Assembly (NCBI RefSeq): GCF_000143415.4
Contig: NW_003314264.1
Span: 896,624-960,623 of the forward strand
Length of the DNA: 64,000 nucleotides
Direction: 5' to 3'
Source: Selaginella moellendorffii
Taxonomy: Eukaryota; Streptophyta; Lycopodiopsida; Selaginellales; Selaginellaceae
Below, piece by piece: positions 11,001 to 23,325 of the stretch; the first letter of the stretch is position 1; each line of letters begins with the position of its first letter. A program made the translations under genes and the position numbers. The notes under the pieces are model-generated. The model saw only the letters and a list, made by a program, of their open reading frames with translations. It was not told the DNA's origin and ran no database searches.

Positions 11001-11800
11001 TGTGAGACATGAAATCCCTAGGCCCCAAAAAGGAGCCGAAAGGGTGCCACATAGTAGTGGTTGAGGCAAAAGCCAAATGAGTGTAACATATATAGACTAA
11101 AAGCTCCGACTTGAAAAGTTGAGAGCGGGAGTGGAACTCCCAATGAAGAGCTCGAGGAATGAGCACAAAGTGAGAAATAAATGAGTCTCTAAAAAAGGGA
11201 TAAAAAAGGACCAACACATAACACATGAAAAGACTCGAGATGAAGTCCGAGATGGAGTCTGAGATGAACCTAAGATGGAGTCTAAAATGGACCTAATATG
11301 GAGTATGAGATGGACCTTAGATGGAGTCCAAAGTGGATCCGAGATGAAGTCCAAGATGGACCCGAGATGGAGTCCAAAGTGGACCCAAGATGGAACCGAG
11401 ACCGAAACCGAAACCATGTCTGAGCCCAAAACTGAGACCGAGACCAAGTCTAAGTCCAAATCAGAGTCCAAGTTTGAGTCCGAATACTAATACAGGCTGT
11501 TGGGTGAAAGCCCAAAGTGATTGTCCCCTGAAGGGGGGGGGGGTTGCAGAGGGTTCCAAAAGTATAGTAGGGAGAGTGTGGGGGTTGGACCTTAATGGAG
11601 CCAATTTGGGTAAGAAAGGATAGTTTGGCCCAAGAAGGCAGGTGTTGAATGATAAGATAACCACTGGGAAGTCCAAAGCTAGAGTGACTACGGACTGACA
11701 AACGGGGTAGTTTGGTGAAGTGTTCAAGAGCCGGCTCTAGTTCCCTTAGGAGATCGAATGGCCAATGCTTCCAATCCAAGCATGGGTGGCGCTATCTACT
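11001..11800 (+). mobile_element. LTR-like sequence related to the LTR at 62643-63869
   Basis: It begins TGTGAGACAT. It shares with 62643-63869 the CCCCAAA..GGAGCCGAAAGGGTG block, a long GAGNCCGAG-type tandem tract (about 11230-11495), the GGTGAAAGCCCAAAG module, a G homopolymer (11533-11543), and GGTTCCAAAAGTATAGTAGGG. The end is not identifiable by a TTACA plus primer-binding site. Probably a decayed 3' LTR. Confidence 0.5.
11230..11495 (+). repeat. Degenerate GAGNCCNAG tandem tract in an LTR
   Basis: About 265 bases of short, imperfect purine-rich units with GAG, GATGGAGTC and GAGACCGAG cores. Open frames crossing it (ES-, DL- or PRP-rich) are a by-product of the repeat and not genes. The same kind of tract occupies the matching position in the LTR at 62643-63869. 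Confidence 0.7.
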
Positions 11801-12049
11801 TGGATATCTAGTGTGGCTCAACAGAACCTTGCTCTAGCCCCATGGCTAGAGCATCCAAAGGCAAAAGGTGGGGAGAGCACCCATGAGGCTCATGTAAGGC
11901 TATAGTGTTCCGAAATGTTATCCCAATGTCCCAAATTGTGGAAAGGAAAAAGGGTAATCCTTTAGTGTAGTGACCAAGGATACGGTCATATAGTGAGGAA
12001 GTTCCAAAGGACAATGGGATTTAGTGGTCAGGCCAATAGGCCTTGACCC

Positions 12050-15000
12050 AATAGTAATATTGGTGAACACAGCCATGGATAAAAAGGGATTTGGTGGGGA
12101 TTGAAAAAAGGATATTGAGGAAGGTTGTTCCCCATGTCTGCTAAAGATGCTAAGGAGTGGATCTGGGATGATCAGTCATGGATGGATGGCCTAGTCTTTA
12201 GGAGATGAGACTGTGATGTTGGTCATGTTGGATAACTAGTGTGACAAAGGTGAATAGGCAAGGCTTTAGCATAATGGGCTGATATGTTAATAGTACCTTT
12301 GGATGTCGGTCATGGGATTAGATATGTGGAGCACTTGGACCAAGTGCAAAGGTTGAGTAGTATGGATGCCATTTCCAAGGCTAATAAGCCCCAAGTCCTA
12401 AATTGGACTTATAGAGGTTATGAATGAGACTCCTCCAAGTAGTTAAAGATGTGGTTAAGTGATTAAAATAGAATGGAAAAATTAATCGCTTACACTTTCC
12501 TTCAGAAATCAAATGTTTAGGACATTTCTTATACAAAAGTCCCAAAAAAAATTCAAATAACAAATGTTATTTTTCATAGCGTATCTATCTTGATTAGGTA
12601 TGGTCCATCTTAAAAGACTTTTACTCCACAAATTTTATTGCCTATCAATCTAGATTCCGGATTGATCCAACATATATTAACCCAATTATTAGCTAGTGTA
12701 TTTCTGCATATGGGTATCCAAGATTTATTATCCTATAATAGGTTTTTTGCCTAAGATTGCATAAAATTTTAGCAATTGTTTAATAGGTAAAATTTTATAA
12801 ATCCTTTGCAAGTTATAATATTTAGGATTTGCATCTAACTTAGATAAGTAAATTATCTCTCTATCTAGGAAAAATCATGGTACTATTTTCTTTTTGTATA
12901 GGTAGCTCTATAGATATAAATTTTGCTTACACTATGTACCTACAAAGTAATCTAAGTGTATTATCACACCTTTTTTTATAATAGTAAAGGTACAAGGAGT
13001 TAAACTTTTGTATACCTTAAACAAAATATTATCAAGTATCTTACTTGATAATTCGTCAAGTTGTTTAAGCAATTTCATTAAATCTATCATTTCTTGGCTT
13101 AGTTGAGCATACAAAATAGTTTAATTTTTTCTTTTTTAAACTTTTGCCTAGTCACATAGAGTGAGGATCAACCAACTTCCAGTCTATAAGCAAAATGTAT
13201 CTTTTGATAGGTGTGGTGGATTGCTAATAAACATTCTTATTTTGTCTATCTTAATTCCCCCAATCAACTTTTATCAGAACTATAGAGGGTTATCAATCTT
13301 CAATCTTTTCACCTATGTGCATAGGAGGATCTTCCCTTTCTACTCATGCTTAATATGATTAAGATTAATTCAATGCAAAGGTCTTTGGTATATAAGAGTC
13401 AATTCTAGAGTAGTTTATTTGTTTCACAATGGTTTTACCCTTTGGCTTACAATCAACCTTGCCCTTACAATTGAAATTAGAAAGAGTGGTTTATTATTCT
13501 TGGCAAATTTTAGGCAAACCTCTTTTAAATAGATCAACATTAGGGATTAATTTGAACAGGGCGTGGAGATTATTCTGTGAAATTACTCTGCGAAATTAAT
13601 ATAAAGGTTAAATTATCTAGCACATGATAGCTTATTCTAGATCAATTTTCTTGTGGAATGACGTTAGGTAGTATTTCAAACATATAATAACTAATTCATG
13701 GAAGACTTTATTTTATATCTAGATAAAAATTGTTTTTCAAGGCAAATTTCTCTCTAACCTCTTCACCAACAAGTAGTAATGGTCAATACAAATCTCTACT
13801 AAATCTTGTATGATAAATTCTTGAGCTTTAAAATAAATTTCAAAATTTTTGGAAGTATATATAACTATTTCACCTTTTTAGACAAAACCCCTCTAAACTT
13901 ATTCTATTTTTTTAGAGATTAAAGTGATGGTAGTAGTGTCTCCAAAACTGATGCCTAAACCTAATAGCAAACTCTATAACTTTTTATTCTGCTTTTATGG
14001 TGTGAAGCTTCTCATGTGCTTCGTCTAACAAAATTTTATTAGTGTATATAGTGATTTATGCATTCCAAATGTAGGTGGAAATTGAGTTATAACTCTTACT
14101 AGAGTACTTGTATAATTTTGCCTATATTGAAAATATTCACTCTCTTATATGAAGACATACATACAACTATGGATTATATCTCATAAATGATGGTCCACAC
14201 CTTGCAAAGGGTGTTTCACTAGTGAGTGTTACCCCTATCAATTGAGCGTCACTCAACTAGTTTGAAGGGTAAATTTTCACACTTATTTATTTGTATATTT
14301 GCTCTTTGTGTATGCCTCATTACAGGGGATATAAGGCATGTTTCATGTGATTGCCCTTGATTCCTTTTTATGGGGCTAGATGTGATATAAGTGCTCTCAA
14401 AATCTATAAAAAAAGTGACACCTTTCACACTAAGCAATGTTTGTAATCTCAAATGTTTGAGTAAGCTCTTTATATGTAGGAGATAAGCCTTGACTAATTC
14501 ACTTAGTTATACTAGGCATAGAGTGGTTCAAATAGTTAGAGTGGTTTCTAATAATCACTTTCAAATTTTTGATTCATGAGTCTTATTCAAGTCTCATAAA
14601 ATCCTGCAATATGCATAGAAGACTTAAACTTTGGACAAATCTACTTTTAAACCATGTTTAAATAGTTGTCCAAACTAAAGAAGCTTGGATTAAAGCCTTG
14701 AATCAACATAATGTTCTAAGGGTATACTCCTTACTTCTAAGATCTCTTTAGCACCAATGCCATCACCATAACCTAGATTTCTCAAGAATTTGCTCTAAAA
14801 CCCCAAAAAAAACCAAAGAACCAATAATCCTTCTCAATAGAGTTGCCAAATGTTGAAAAAAGGAGCCTCTCAATGGTGGGGAGAATATTATTATATTATA
14901 AAATCCAGCTTAAACATCTCTTTTGTATGAATTCCTTGCCATAGAAAATGGGGAAGAAGGGGAATATACTTTGTGCCCTAGCATCTCTTTATGCCCTAAG

Positions 15001-15200
15001 AATATTCTGATAGTGGAATATTCTAAGGCTTAAAGCTCTATACCCTTCTAAAATTAATGTTTTGGCTTTACATTAGATTTGGAAGATGATTGAAAAAAAG
15101 TGTTAGTGCAATATAGATATTCGAAAATATAGTTTTTGTGATCAAGTTTTATGTGTTCATTTTGCATTTTGCAAATGTCAATATTATATATATGGGCATA
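12050..15200. other. AT-rich DNA, nothing recognised
   Basis: Only short frames on both strands, with many homopolymer runs. I see no conserved domain, RNA gene or structured repeat. A pair of similar segments, GGTCATGAGAATTTATGTTA, repeats at about 15217 and 15254. Confidence 0.4.
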
Positions 15201-15219
15201 ATATTCAACACTTAGGTCA

Positions 15220-15960
15220 TGAGAATTTATGTTAAAGTGAACTTATGTAAAGTTGGTCATGAGAATTTATGTTAAGGTGAACTTATGTAAAGTTGTAGGT
15301 AGAAGAAAGTTAGTTGAGTCTTAAAAAAATTACATTTCTAGAATGAAAGTCATTCTTTTTTAAGATGGAAATTTTTCTACAAAATTTCTAAGGCTTTTGC
15401 AATGGTTGATATATTAATTATTTTGCCACTCAATTCATTTTTGTGTACTATTGCAAATTAGTGAAGGGGTTAGAGTTGACTTCGATTACTTTAGATCTTA
15501 GTAGATAGTTTATATAATGTGGCCTAAAAAGCATGTTAACTTTTGGGGCTAAAGTAACAACTAGAATGAGTCTAAAGTTAACATAGAAGGGTGGATATTT
15601 TTCTTTTCTAGTGTAGTGCACCCTAGGCTATATTTAATCCATAGTGTTGAATTGTATTGAGTCTTGGACATGATGATTCACTCTTTGGTGATTTATTATC
15701 TGTAGCTGAGTATTATTAAAGGATTAATCTTAAATATTGAATAAAGTATCTTTAACATTGTTTAATTTGGTTGCTATAGAGTTTTGAGTGGTGATTCGCT
15801 CTTGCTTTCTTTTAACTTTGTTTTAGTGTTGATTATATTGAAATGATACCTTGATATTGACATTATTGATGTTGGGAATGGAGTGAAATAAAATAATTCT
15901 CCATATGCATATTGCAGAAGTTATATTTTCCATCTATAATGGTTTAGATAATTGAGGATT
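15220..15960 (+). mobile_element. Decayed fragment of the LARD internal region
   Basis: The stretch aligns with 55360-55740 and then 56350-56650 of the better-preserved element (for example GTGAAGGGGTTAGAGTTGACTT-like and the GAGTCTTGGAC segment), with an internal deletion between. The copy is heavily C-to-T/G-to-A changed. It shows that the family at 49.8-60.4 kb was amplified more than once. Confidence 0.7.
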
Positions 15961-16169
15961 AATTGTGCATATTGGAGATTAACATTTTGTTTCACTAGTC
16001 TTGATAAAAATGGTGTTGATAGTTTAGATATAAGTTCACACAACATCTTAATGTGTAGCGAGATAAACTTTTCATTGAAAAGCTTCCTCTTCTGCAAAAT
16101 AAAAAGAAAGATCTCAAGTCATGAAACCATGACAATAATATGACCTTATCTGACCAGGAAGCAGCAGTA

Positions 16170-16411
16170 CATACTTGAGAAGCAATTGGGATAAACTTGA
16201 CTTGTCCCTAGGACAGCATCCATTTAGCAAGACCTTGATGTGCATTCCACCTAGTTGCACTGCAGCCTATGAAGAGAAACTTTGCCATGAAAGATGCCCA
16301 ATGTGGGCATATGCAATCACCATTGTAGTCCAGGTCACCATGTCCCTCTTCTATAGAGAATCAAAGGTTTTTCTATCCTTAGCAACACAATTCATTGCAA
16401 AAGGCTTATAA
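16170..16411 (-). pseudogene. PLS-type PPR relic
   Basis: On the minus strand the translation reads RDMVTWTTMVIAYAHIGHL, a clear PPR motif, followed by a variant of the next motif (LGGMHIKVLLNGCC). Stops lie on both sides and no start or neighbouring repeats remain. A lone relic of an organelle RNA-editing-type PPR gene. Confidence 0.6.
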
Positions 16412-17448
16412 CAAGATTTTCCATAATAAGACATTGGGATCCTGAATTGAGTGAAAGACCTTGATTGCCTCCACTCTTAACTTTACGAGTTAAAGATTTT
16501 AGTCTAAAAGTGTTATATTCATTACTTTAGCCACTATGTTATAGATCATTTTCAGCTCCACTTTAGGATATCTTACAATTATGTTTTTTTTTTCATACAT
16601 AAAAACAGCATTTTAAATTCACAAGTCCAACCATAATAAAAATAATTATTTTTTGATGATGAATTATCACATTCTTTTTCAAAATATCGATTTAAAATAA
16701 AATATAAAAGCATTTCATAAAATTTAAATATCATAATATCTGACTTTATATTTTTACTTAATTTTTAAATAATATATTTTAAAAGTAACATTGAGTCTTC
16801 TATTCATATATGTGTTAGTGTGCATAGAGAAGAACTTCATCTGTGTGGAGTCCACGATGGCTCTACACATAAATAACCTTGTGGAGAAACAATCATAATT
16901 GCATCATCAATAATTTGTGGATGATACTCATAGATAGCACACATAAACATTACAATAATCCTAATCAACTCAAATGTATTAAGTCCACTCAAGTCAACAG
17001 CATAAAGTCTCTCTCCTTAAAACCATCATAATGGTTTACATGACCAAAATGTTTGTTTAGAAGAAAACCAGATTTAGAAGAAAGTATTATTTTAGGTTAT
17101 TTTATAAGTAGGATAAATCTGACTGAATGATTTGGCTGTTACAAGCTGCAGAAGAAGACATCCAAACCTAGATATTGTATGAATCTTAGTGCTTATTTTC
17201 AATGGAAAATAATTCAAGCTACTTATATATTTATATTAAATCTACAAAATGGAAATTAGACTTTAGTGTGAGTCTTTATAATAGTTGTGTATATCCAGTA
17301 GTGTCCTTTAAACATATATACTACTGATAGCTCACTGATATGACATTGATAATGACATCATAGTAATACTATGAAAGAAGATTGTCATTACTTCAGAAGC
17401 TTCATTTCTTAGAATTTAATACTATTTTTATTATAGAAATTAACATAA

Positions 17449-17901
17449 TTAAATATTAATATCACATGAAAAGAGAACCATCAATGATTTTGTATATGCG
17501 TCTAACTCTAATAGCTCATCTCTTGAATGCTCCACTCGTAAGCACATTGACCCATCATGTAGTCTAACAACACCTCCTGAGTCATTATTTACAAGACATA
17601 TATTCCATATGTTCATTGTAGCTTCTAGAAAGTCATTAAATGTTAATCCATGATATTGCCTAACCACAAAGAAACAACCTAAACTTCCAACTTGGGCAGT
17701 ATAAATACCTGGTGTAAAGCTAAATGCAAAATTATACCACACTTGGCTTATACATGAACAATAGCTATCATAATTTGTTCTTATGTGAAATGTGGTAATG
17801 CAATTTTGAAAGGATCCAACAGAGTAACAGTGAGTCTCTTTCCAATAAGTGAAAATAATCATAACAGTAAGCATAATTATAAGAGATAAATTAAATTTCA
17901 T
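17449..17901 (-). CDS. Small secreted six-cysteine protein, second intact member
   Basis: A 150-aa, intronless protein with an ATG at 17901 and a signal peptide (LSLIIMLTVMIIFTYW). It aligns without large gaps to the protein at 2925-3374. Shared features are KETH at the mature start, GSFQxC, TNYxxYCxC, the conserved VW, PGIYTAxVGSLGCF, IWNICL, GGVV and RVEHSRDELL. It keeps the six shared cysteines and has two extra ones (25 and about 119). The open frame survives in decayed surroundings, which suggests selection. Role unknown; a secreted signal, defence or reproductive protein is possible but unsupported. Confidence 0.8.
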   Translation of the reverse strand: MKFNLSLIIMLTVMIIFTYWKETHCYSVGSFQNCITTFHIRTNYDSYCSCISQVWYNFAFSFTPGIYTAQVGSLGCFFVVRQYHGLTFNDFLEATMNIWNICLVNNDSGGVVRLHDGSMCLRVEHSRDELLELDAYTKSLMVLFSCDINI

Positions 17902-17959
17902 AGCTGTAAAAATGATTGAAGCTTATAGCTATAAAAATGACCAAAACTTAAAATTATTA

Positions 17960-18006
17960 AAGCTTATAAATTCTAAGAAATAAGACAAAGTTGTTGACAA
18001 AGTTAT
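17960..18006 (-). promoter_or_regulatory. Promoter elements of the secreted-protein gene at 17901
   Basis: On the minus strand two direct copies of AACTTTGTC (18004-17996 and 17992-17984) precede a TATAAG box (about 17969-17964) some 65 bases before the ATG. The same AACTTTGTC motif lies before the family pseudogene at 32351, where it is doubled and then inverted. Confidence 0.5.
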
Positions 18007-18059
18007 ATCATGATTCAAAAAGTTTTTTTTTTCTACTCTATTTTTGTTTCTTCCTTTCC

Positions 18060-20340
18060 CTTTCTATTTTTAAATTTTTTTAAATACTTCAGCATCACTA
18101 ATTGTGATATTTTGAGTCCTATATTGCAAATTTTTTGTCAAAAGTAGATGATATCTAGATTTTATAAGACTTTACATATTGTGAGCTTGTTGGTATTTGA
18201 TAATAGCTCTATTTTGGAACAGTAGTAGCTTGATAAAACTGAATTAGAGCATTATCAATCATAAAGTAAAATATTTATTAGAGAGTTAAGAAGAAAGAAG
18301 TGAATATATTCATTTCACATAACTATATATAACACAAAATCATGTTATTTGCTAAGCTTTCCAATAGAAGTGTGTAACACTTATTCTAAACGGTCCTCAT
18401 TTTTAACATGAAAAAGAGTCTCCTTCATAAAGAGTTTTAAAAGAGTTTTTTTTCCAAGATACAATTCTATTTGAGAAAGTTTGTATGAGTTGAGAAAATG
18501 AAGCAAACAAAGACCTTAGTTGGCCTTATAATGAGGCCTAGATTTACTCTTGTCTTGTAGAACCCTTATAATTTTTCTCTCAATGTAATCCCTTGTATTA
18601 GTGCGTGTAATTTTGATTATATGAAATCCACATACTCAAGTATATTTATTAGGTTTTATTCATGTAAGATACATCTTCACTCATCAGTCATAATACTATA
18701 GAGGCTAAAGCCTTTAGGTAATGCTTTGTTTAGTTTTCAAAATGGTGCTTTTTTATTTTTATTTCTTCATTCTTTTTTAGATCTAGATCTATGTTAGTTT
18801 TTCACCAAATCTAGAATTGTAGTTATTAGATTAGTTTTTCCTTTTCAATCTCTATGACATTCTCTTCTTCTACCATGTTATGCCATTATTGATGAAGAAG
18901 TATTGTCATTTGATGTTGCTATTGTTGTTCCATTGAATTAAGCTTTTGGTGTTATAGGGCATAATCATATTAGTGTTACACCCATTCTTCATGTGTTGCC
19001 ATGACCAACTTCCATGGGACTTGATTATATAGTGTTATTCACCTCTTGCTAATATGGAGTGTGATTGTGACATCAATTAGAGAATTATAGATAATGCAAT
19101 TCAGTTTTTGGAGAATGTTCAAAGATCAAGCTTATGGGAAGATGATGTATATAATTTAATGGATTCTTGACAATGATGGGAAATTTGATTACTTTAGAAA
19201 TAACTATGAGGACAAATTATAGATTTTGCAAAGTAGATGTCAATCCTTCAATCTATCATATAATCTTTTTTTATTGCCTTCTACTCTTTTGCAACCTTTT
19301 TTTATATCCTAGCTTGAACCACTTCCTTATGTTTTTTTTATTTTTTCCTTATTTGTAACATTTTTTTCTCCTTGTATGTTGATAATTTGTGACTCTTATA
19401 TTTCTCATTCTTAATCTGGTGTTGAATTTAGTGTTTCTATTGTCCTTATACTAATTTGAATACTAAACATATATGTGAAGCAACAGAATTTGTTTTGTTT
19501 TGTTAGTAAAGTCTTTGATCAATTCTCATATTGAGTATTCCTTTGTTCCAAGGGTTGAGTCACTTTTGCCAAAGTTTCAAACTAAGTATATTTCTTTGGT
19601 TATGAGTGCTATTGAATCTCTTTACCTTACCACTGCTACTAAGGAATTTTTTAATTAATTTTCTTATCTCAAATATTAAATTGTGTGTTGAAGAAGTTGA
19701 GCAATAAAAGTCTTTTCCTTATCTTCTAGTGGCTAAAATATTTTATAACATAATATCCCTTATCCAACCTTTCTACTTGGATGGAGTCTCTTATAATAGT
19801 AGATTCTTTATTATCTAAGCTTTATACACATTTCCTTCTTCTTATTTCCCTATTTTCCCATTGACAATAGCTAAAAATTACTCTTTTGATATTTCTTTAT
19901 CCACTTTTTCTTCTTCTATAACATTTCTTCCTTAATATTTTTAATTTTCTCTTCTTTGCTCTGACATTTTAAACTTTTTTTTCTTCAGAGGAAGGGGTAG
20001 AGGGGACAAATAAAAGTCTAACCCCAATGATGGAGTAAGGACAAGCAAATGTGACAGTTAAACAAGGATAAATGATATGGATTGTGGAGTGAGGATTTAT
20101 AATAAATCTGAAGTATATAAAAACATCTAACCCAATGTAGTGAGGCCAAAAAAATGTGATAGTGAAATATAAATTGTAAAGTAAGGATAAGCATAGTAAA
20201 TATAAATAAAGCCAATGCTTCAAAACTTTTTCTCTATTTTTTTCTTAGGGTTAAGGAGGATATGGAGAACAAACGAAGTGAGTCTAACCTCCTATATGCA
20301 ATGCTAAATGAAAATTGAAAACTCTTGAATTTAAAATTTT
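18060..20340. other. AT-rich DNA without recognised genes
   Basis: No frame above 85 aa and no motif that I can name on either strand. Pyrimidine-rich stretches are common. Probably ancient repeat DNA. Confidence 0.4.
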
Positions 20341-20354
20341 TGAGATTCAAATTT

Positions 20355-20520
20355 AAAGACACTTAACCCCAAGTATCCCAAGACCTTAACTAATTAAAAA
20401 AAGGGTGAATTAAACCCTTTTCCTCTATATTTAAACTTCTATATATCATCTTTTAAGTTATTTTCTAAGACTCTTAACTAATTAGAAAAGGGGGTGCATT
20501 ATTGTTCATGGGTCCTTTAT
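20355..20520 (-). repeat. Decayed TRIM LTR fragments
   Basis: Two partial, adjoining copies of the TRIM LTR: the TTAACCCCAAGTATCCCAAG segment through CCTCTATATTTAAAC, then a second TTAACTAATTAGAAAAGGGGG segment with TTGTTCATGGG. Both are deaminated relative to 8822-9015. They show that the TRIM family has older members here. Confidence 0.65.
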
Positions 20521-21351
20521 AATCACCTAATAGATATCTAGCTTATTGTCATCACCTTTTCATCTTCTGAAAGGGAAAATGCTTTTATATATATTATAAT
20601 AAACAAAGGCTTGCAGCCATCAAATCATAGGCCTAGGAGAGGATCAGTATATGGTCAAAAGAAATTTTTTATAAATGTTATACTTGGCCAATAGAAGACT
20701 AGTACATTGGCTAAGAGGACAAATGCAATTGATTAGATTGTATAGTTTTGGGGCGTTTTTTTCTATTGACCTTGAGGAGTCACTACTAGGATCATAAATT
20801 GTCATCATACTCTGCCTCCACTTCAGGTTTGATAATAAGCTTGGACTTTCTCTCTGGATTAATCTAAGCAAACAGTAATCACCAACTCTAGCCACTAGTG
20901 GAATTCAAGGCAAGCATGCCCTTGTGCACAAGGATTTTGTACACAAGCCCAAGCAGCTTCCTCTCTATTTCCAGTGAAGACTGTAGAAAAATAGTCCTTG
21001 AATTGTTTTTAAACAGGAGTTTAACATCTTTACCAAGTATTTGTTTTAAATTTTAGTACACTCTGCATTCCCAGTCAGATTTCTCTAGCAGCATCTCTTG
21101 GACATTCCAGCCTTAGAAGCAAGCCACGATCCTAAGCCATGCTCAGCAACTTCAGTAAGTTTATACTTTTTAGAGCTAGGAACAAAGACAAAAAGTTGTT
21201 AGGGTGTGGTCATGGCTGTATTGGGAGCTCAACAGTGAAAGAAGGTGGGGGAAGGAAGCAGCTTGATTTTGCACCATCAATGAGCAGCCATTTTAGCTTC
21301 TGTTTATTCTCTTTAATGATCAAAGATGGAGTAGGAGAATTAGTATCGAAG

Positions 21352-22495
21352 TGTCGCGAATGTGACTTCAGGTATCGAAAGTTATCTGTCGGCTAGTCCT
21401 TATGGACACTCTTACCTTACTGCCATGACGGCAGGAGGTCAGTACTGCTGGTTCCCTTTATTGGCCCCTCTTGTCCAAGTGTTACTAAACTAGACTTAGC
21501 ATCTGTACTTGGCCGGATGAGCATAAGGACGGAATTCCTAAGTGTCTATTTGGCCAAGCATACTTGGCCTGGCTTTTTAGTTCTCTTTTGCTCTGTCTTG
21601 CACTGGCTTGGCAAGAACTCTCGCGTATTGAGACTAGTCCCTCAATATCGCTATATGATAGCTTACCGTGTCTGCCAAACACCCTTGCTATCAACCCTTT
21701 GTGTTAGTCTCAATTCATCCCAGATGCTATTTATGGAAAGTGTCCAGATTTGCTCATTTGGCATATTTGCGGAATGTAGAGATTGTCCTAAACACAATGG
21801 TGTTCGTCCCATGTCCAAATTCGCAATCTAGGGACATTCCACATTTAGTAAGTTTTGAGCTTGTCCCAGATACTAACTCCAGATACTAAGGGAGGCTTGG
21901 GGTGAAAGCCCAAAGCGTGTGTTCCTCAAGGGGGGGGGGCTATGGGGGGTTCCAAATGTATAGTAGGGATAGTGGGTAAATCGGGCATGGCTGACCAACC
22001 TGAGGCATAGTGTAGCTCCCGCTTGCATGCTTGTCTTTGTTTTGCGTCCGGCTTGGGTCTAAGCCCAAGTTCCATTCCATGCTAGTTGGTGGAGTACACA
22101 TATCCTCGTGTTAGGCCACCGGTATGCCGAAATAGCACCAGACTCCATTTGGCTCCGTTTTGCGTGCTAGTCCTGGCATTGGGATGCTGGTTACTCTAGG
22201 ATTGTTCCAAGTCGCTCCGGGCTCCTGTCCCTTCGCTCCTTGGGTTGTATGCTCCGGAGTTGCTCAGTGGTTCAGTTCCATCACTCCTTGGCTCCATGCT
22301 TGGGAGTTTGGCACCGTTCCTTCGTTCAGTGGCCCAAGGCCCTGAACCTTGGGTTCCACACCACTGTCCTTTGGACACGTGGCATGTGACACGTGGCATC
22401 TGTCATGTGGCACAAAGAGGGTTTAGGTTCCGCTTCGTGGTATTATCCTATGGTAAATCACCATAAGATAAAGGGTAAAAACCACGTCCGCTACA
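21352..22495 (+). mobile_element. Solo LTR of the LARD-like family
   Basis: This 1144-bp copy runs from TGTCGCGAATG to CGCTACA and matches the LTR at 52872-54022 along its length. A TCGAAG direct repeat lies immediately upstream and one base after the terminal ACA, fitting a target duplication. No primer-binding site follows, so it is a solo LTR. It contains the GGTGAAAGCCCAAAGCG module and a 10-G run (21930-21939). Confidence 0.85.
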
Positions 22496-22689
22496 TTCGA
22501 AGCTTCCTGACAACAAAGCTTTGATGAACTTGATATTGGGTATAATAAGTGAACTTTTTATTTCAATTTCAATTTTGGATATATTATCATATTTAGATTA
22601 ATCTTGTGTTTATAAATTTGAAATAATTTCATCTATTTATAATTTTCCCACCAAGTATATTCTAACATATTCCACCATTTGGCATAGTA

Positions 22690-23120
22690 TTCTCTGATTC
22701 ATGATCTTAAGCATCCCTGGCGCCGGAATCAGACGCTTCTCTTCGATTTCCATGGCAATGTCGTCTCCAGAAGGAAATCTCACAGTATTGTGTTCGGGAT
22801 CCAGGAATCCGGGGCCCGGGATCACGGTAGAGCCTTCGTCCGTCAGGATTGCGAGGAAGAATGTCAAGGACAAGGAATTAAATATAGCTTAGATTCTCCC
22901 CAAATTGATTTTCAATTGGATCCTTATGTCATCCCAAAGTTTGTTTGTGTGCCAACTGCGTAAAGTTCTATGGGGTAGAGTTGCCTTGAAGAGAGTCCCC
23001 CGATCGATCCTTCCTCGAGCCCAGCACACCCTGTACCAAGCTCCTTCCTTCCGTGCGCTGGGTAGTCAGCATCCGCCTGGAGCTTTGTAGCACCTGCGCC
23101 CTAGCTGTTGCTCGAGTATG
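22690..23120. other. GC-rich stretch with no recognised gene
   Basis: Base composition shifts to gene-like GC content. The minus strand reads GPGFLDPEHNTVRFPSGDD for a short span, without a recognisable domain or splice structure. It could be a pseudogene fragment downstream of the ARID-ELM2 gene. Confidence 0.3.
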
Positions 23121-23325
23121 ATCGAAGGCGCCTAAAGCGTGATCAGCTAAGTGCTCAAGCAGCTGAATACCTACTCAATAATAGCGCAAGCGCAGCAATT
23201 TTGAAAGGTTCATTAAAAATTGAAATATAAATTTATAAACCTAAGTTGGACGAAATTACTCCTCAAACTTTTATTCAAATAATATATACTAAGTACTTCT
23301 AATTTGTAAATGCCTTCATTTTTAC

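Noticed and set aside
11275-11623. Open frames rich in ES, DL or PRP repeats on both strands
   Set aside because: They arise from the short tandem units of the LTR tract; all frames are open because the unit length is near a multiple of three.
22160-22466. Proline- and serine-rich frames in and near 22.2 kb, also at 53.6 and 59.4 kb
   Set aside because: They lie inside LTRs and recur in every LTR copy with changing frames; not genes.
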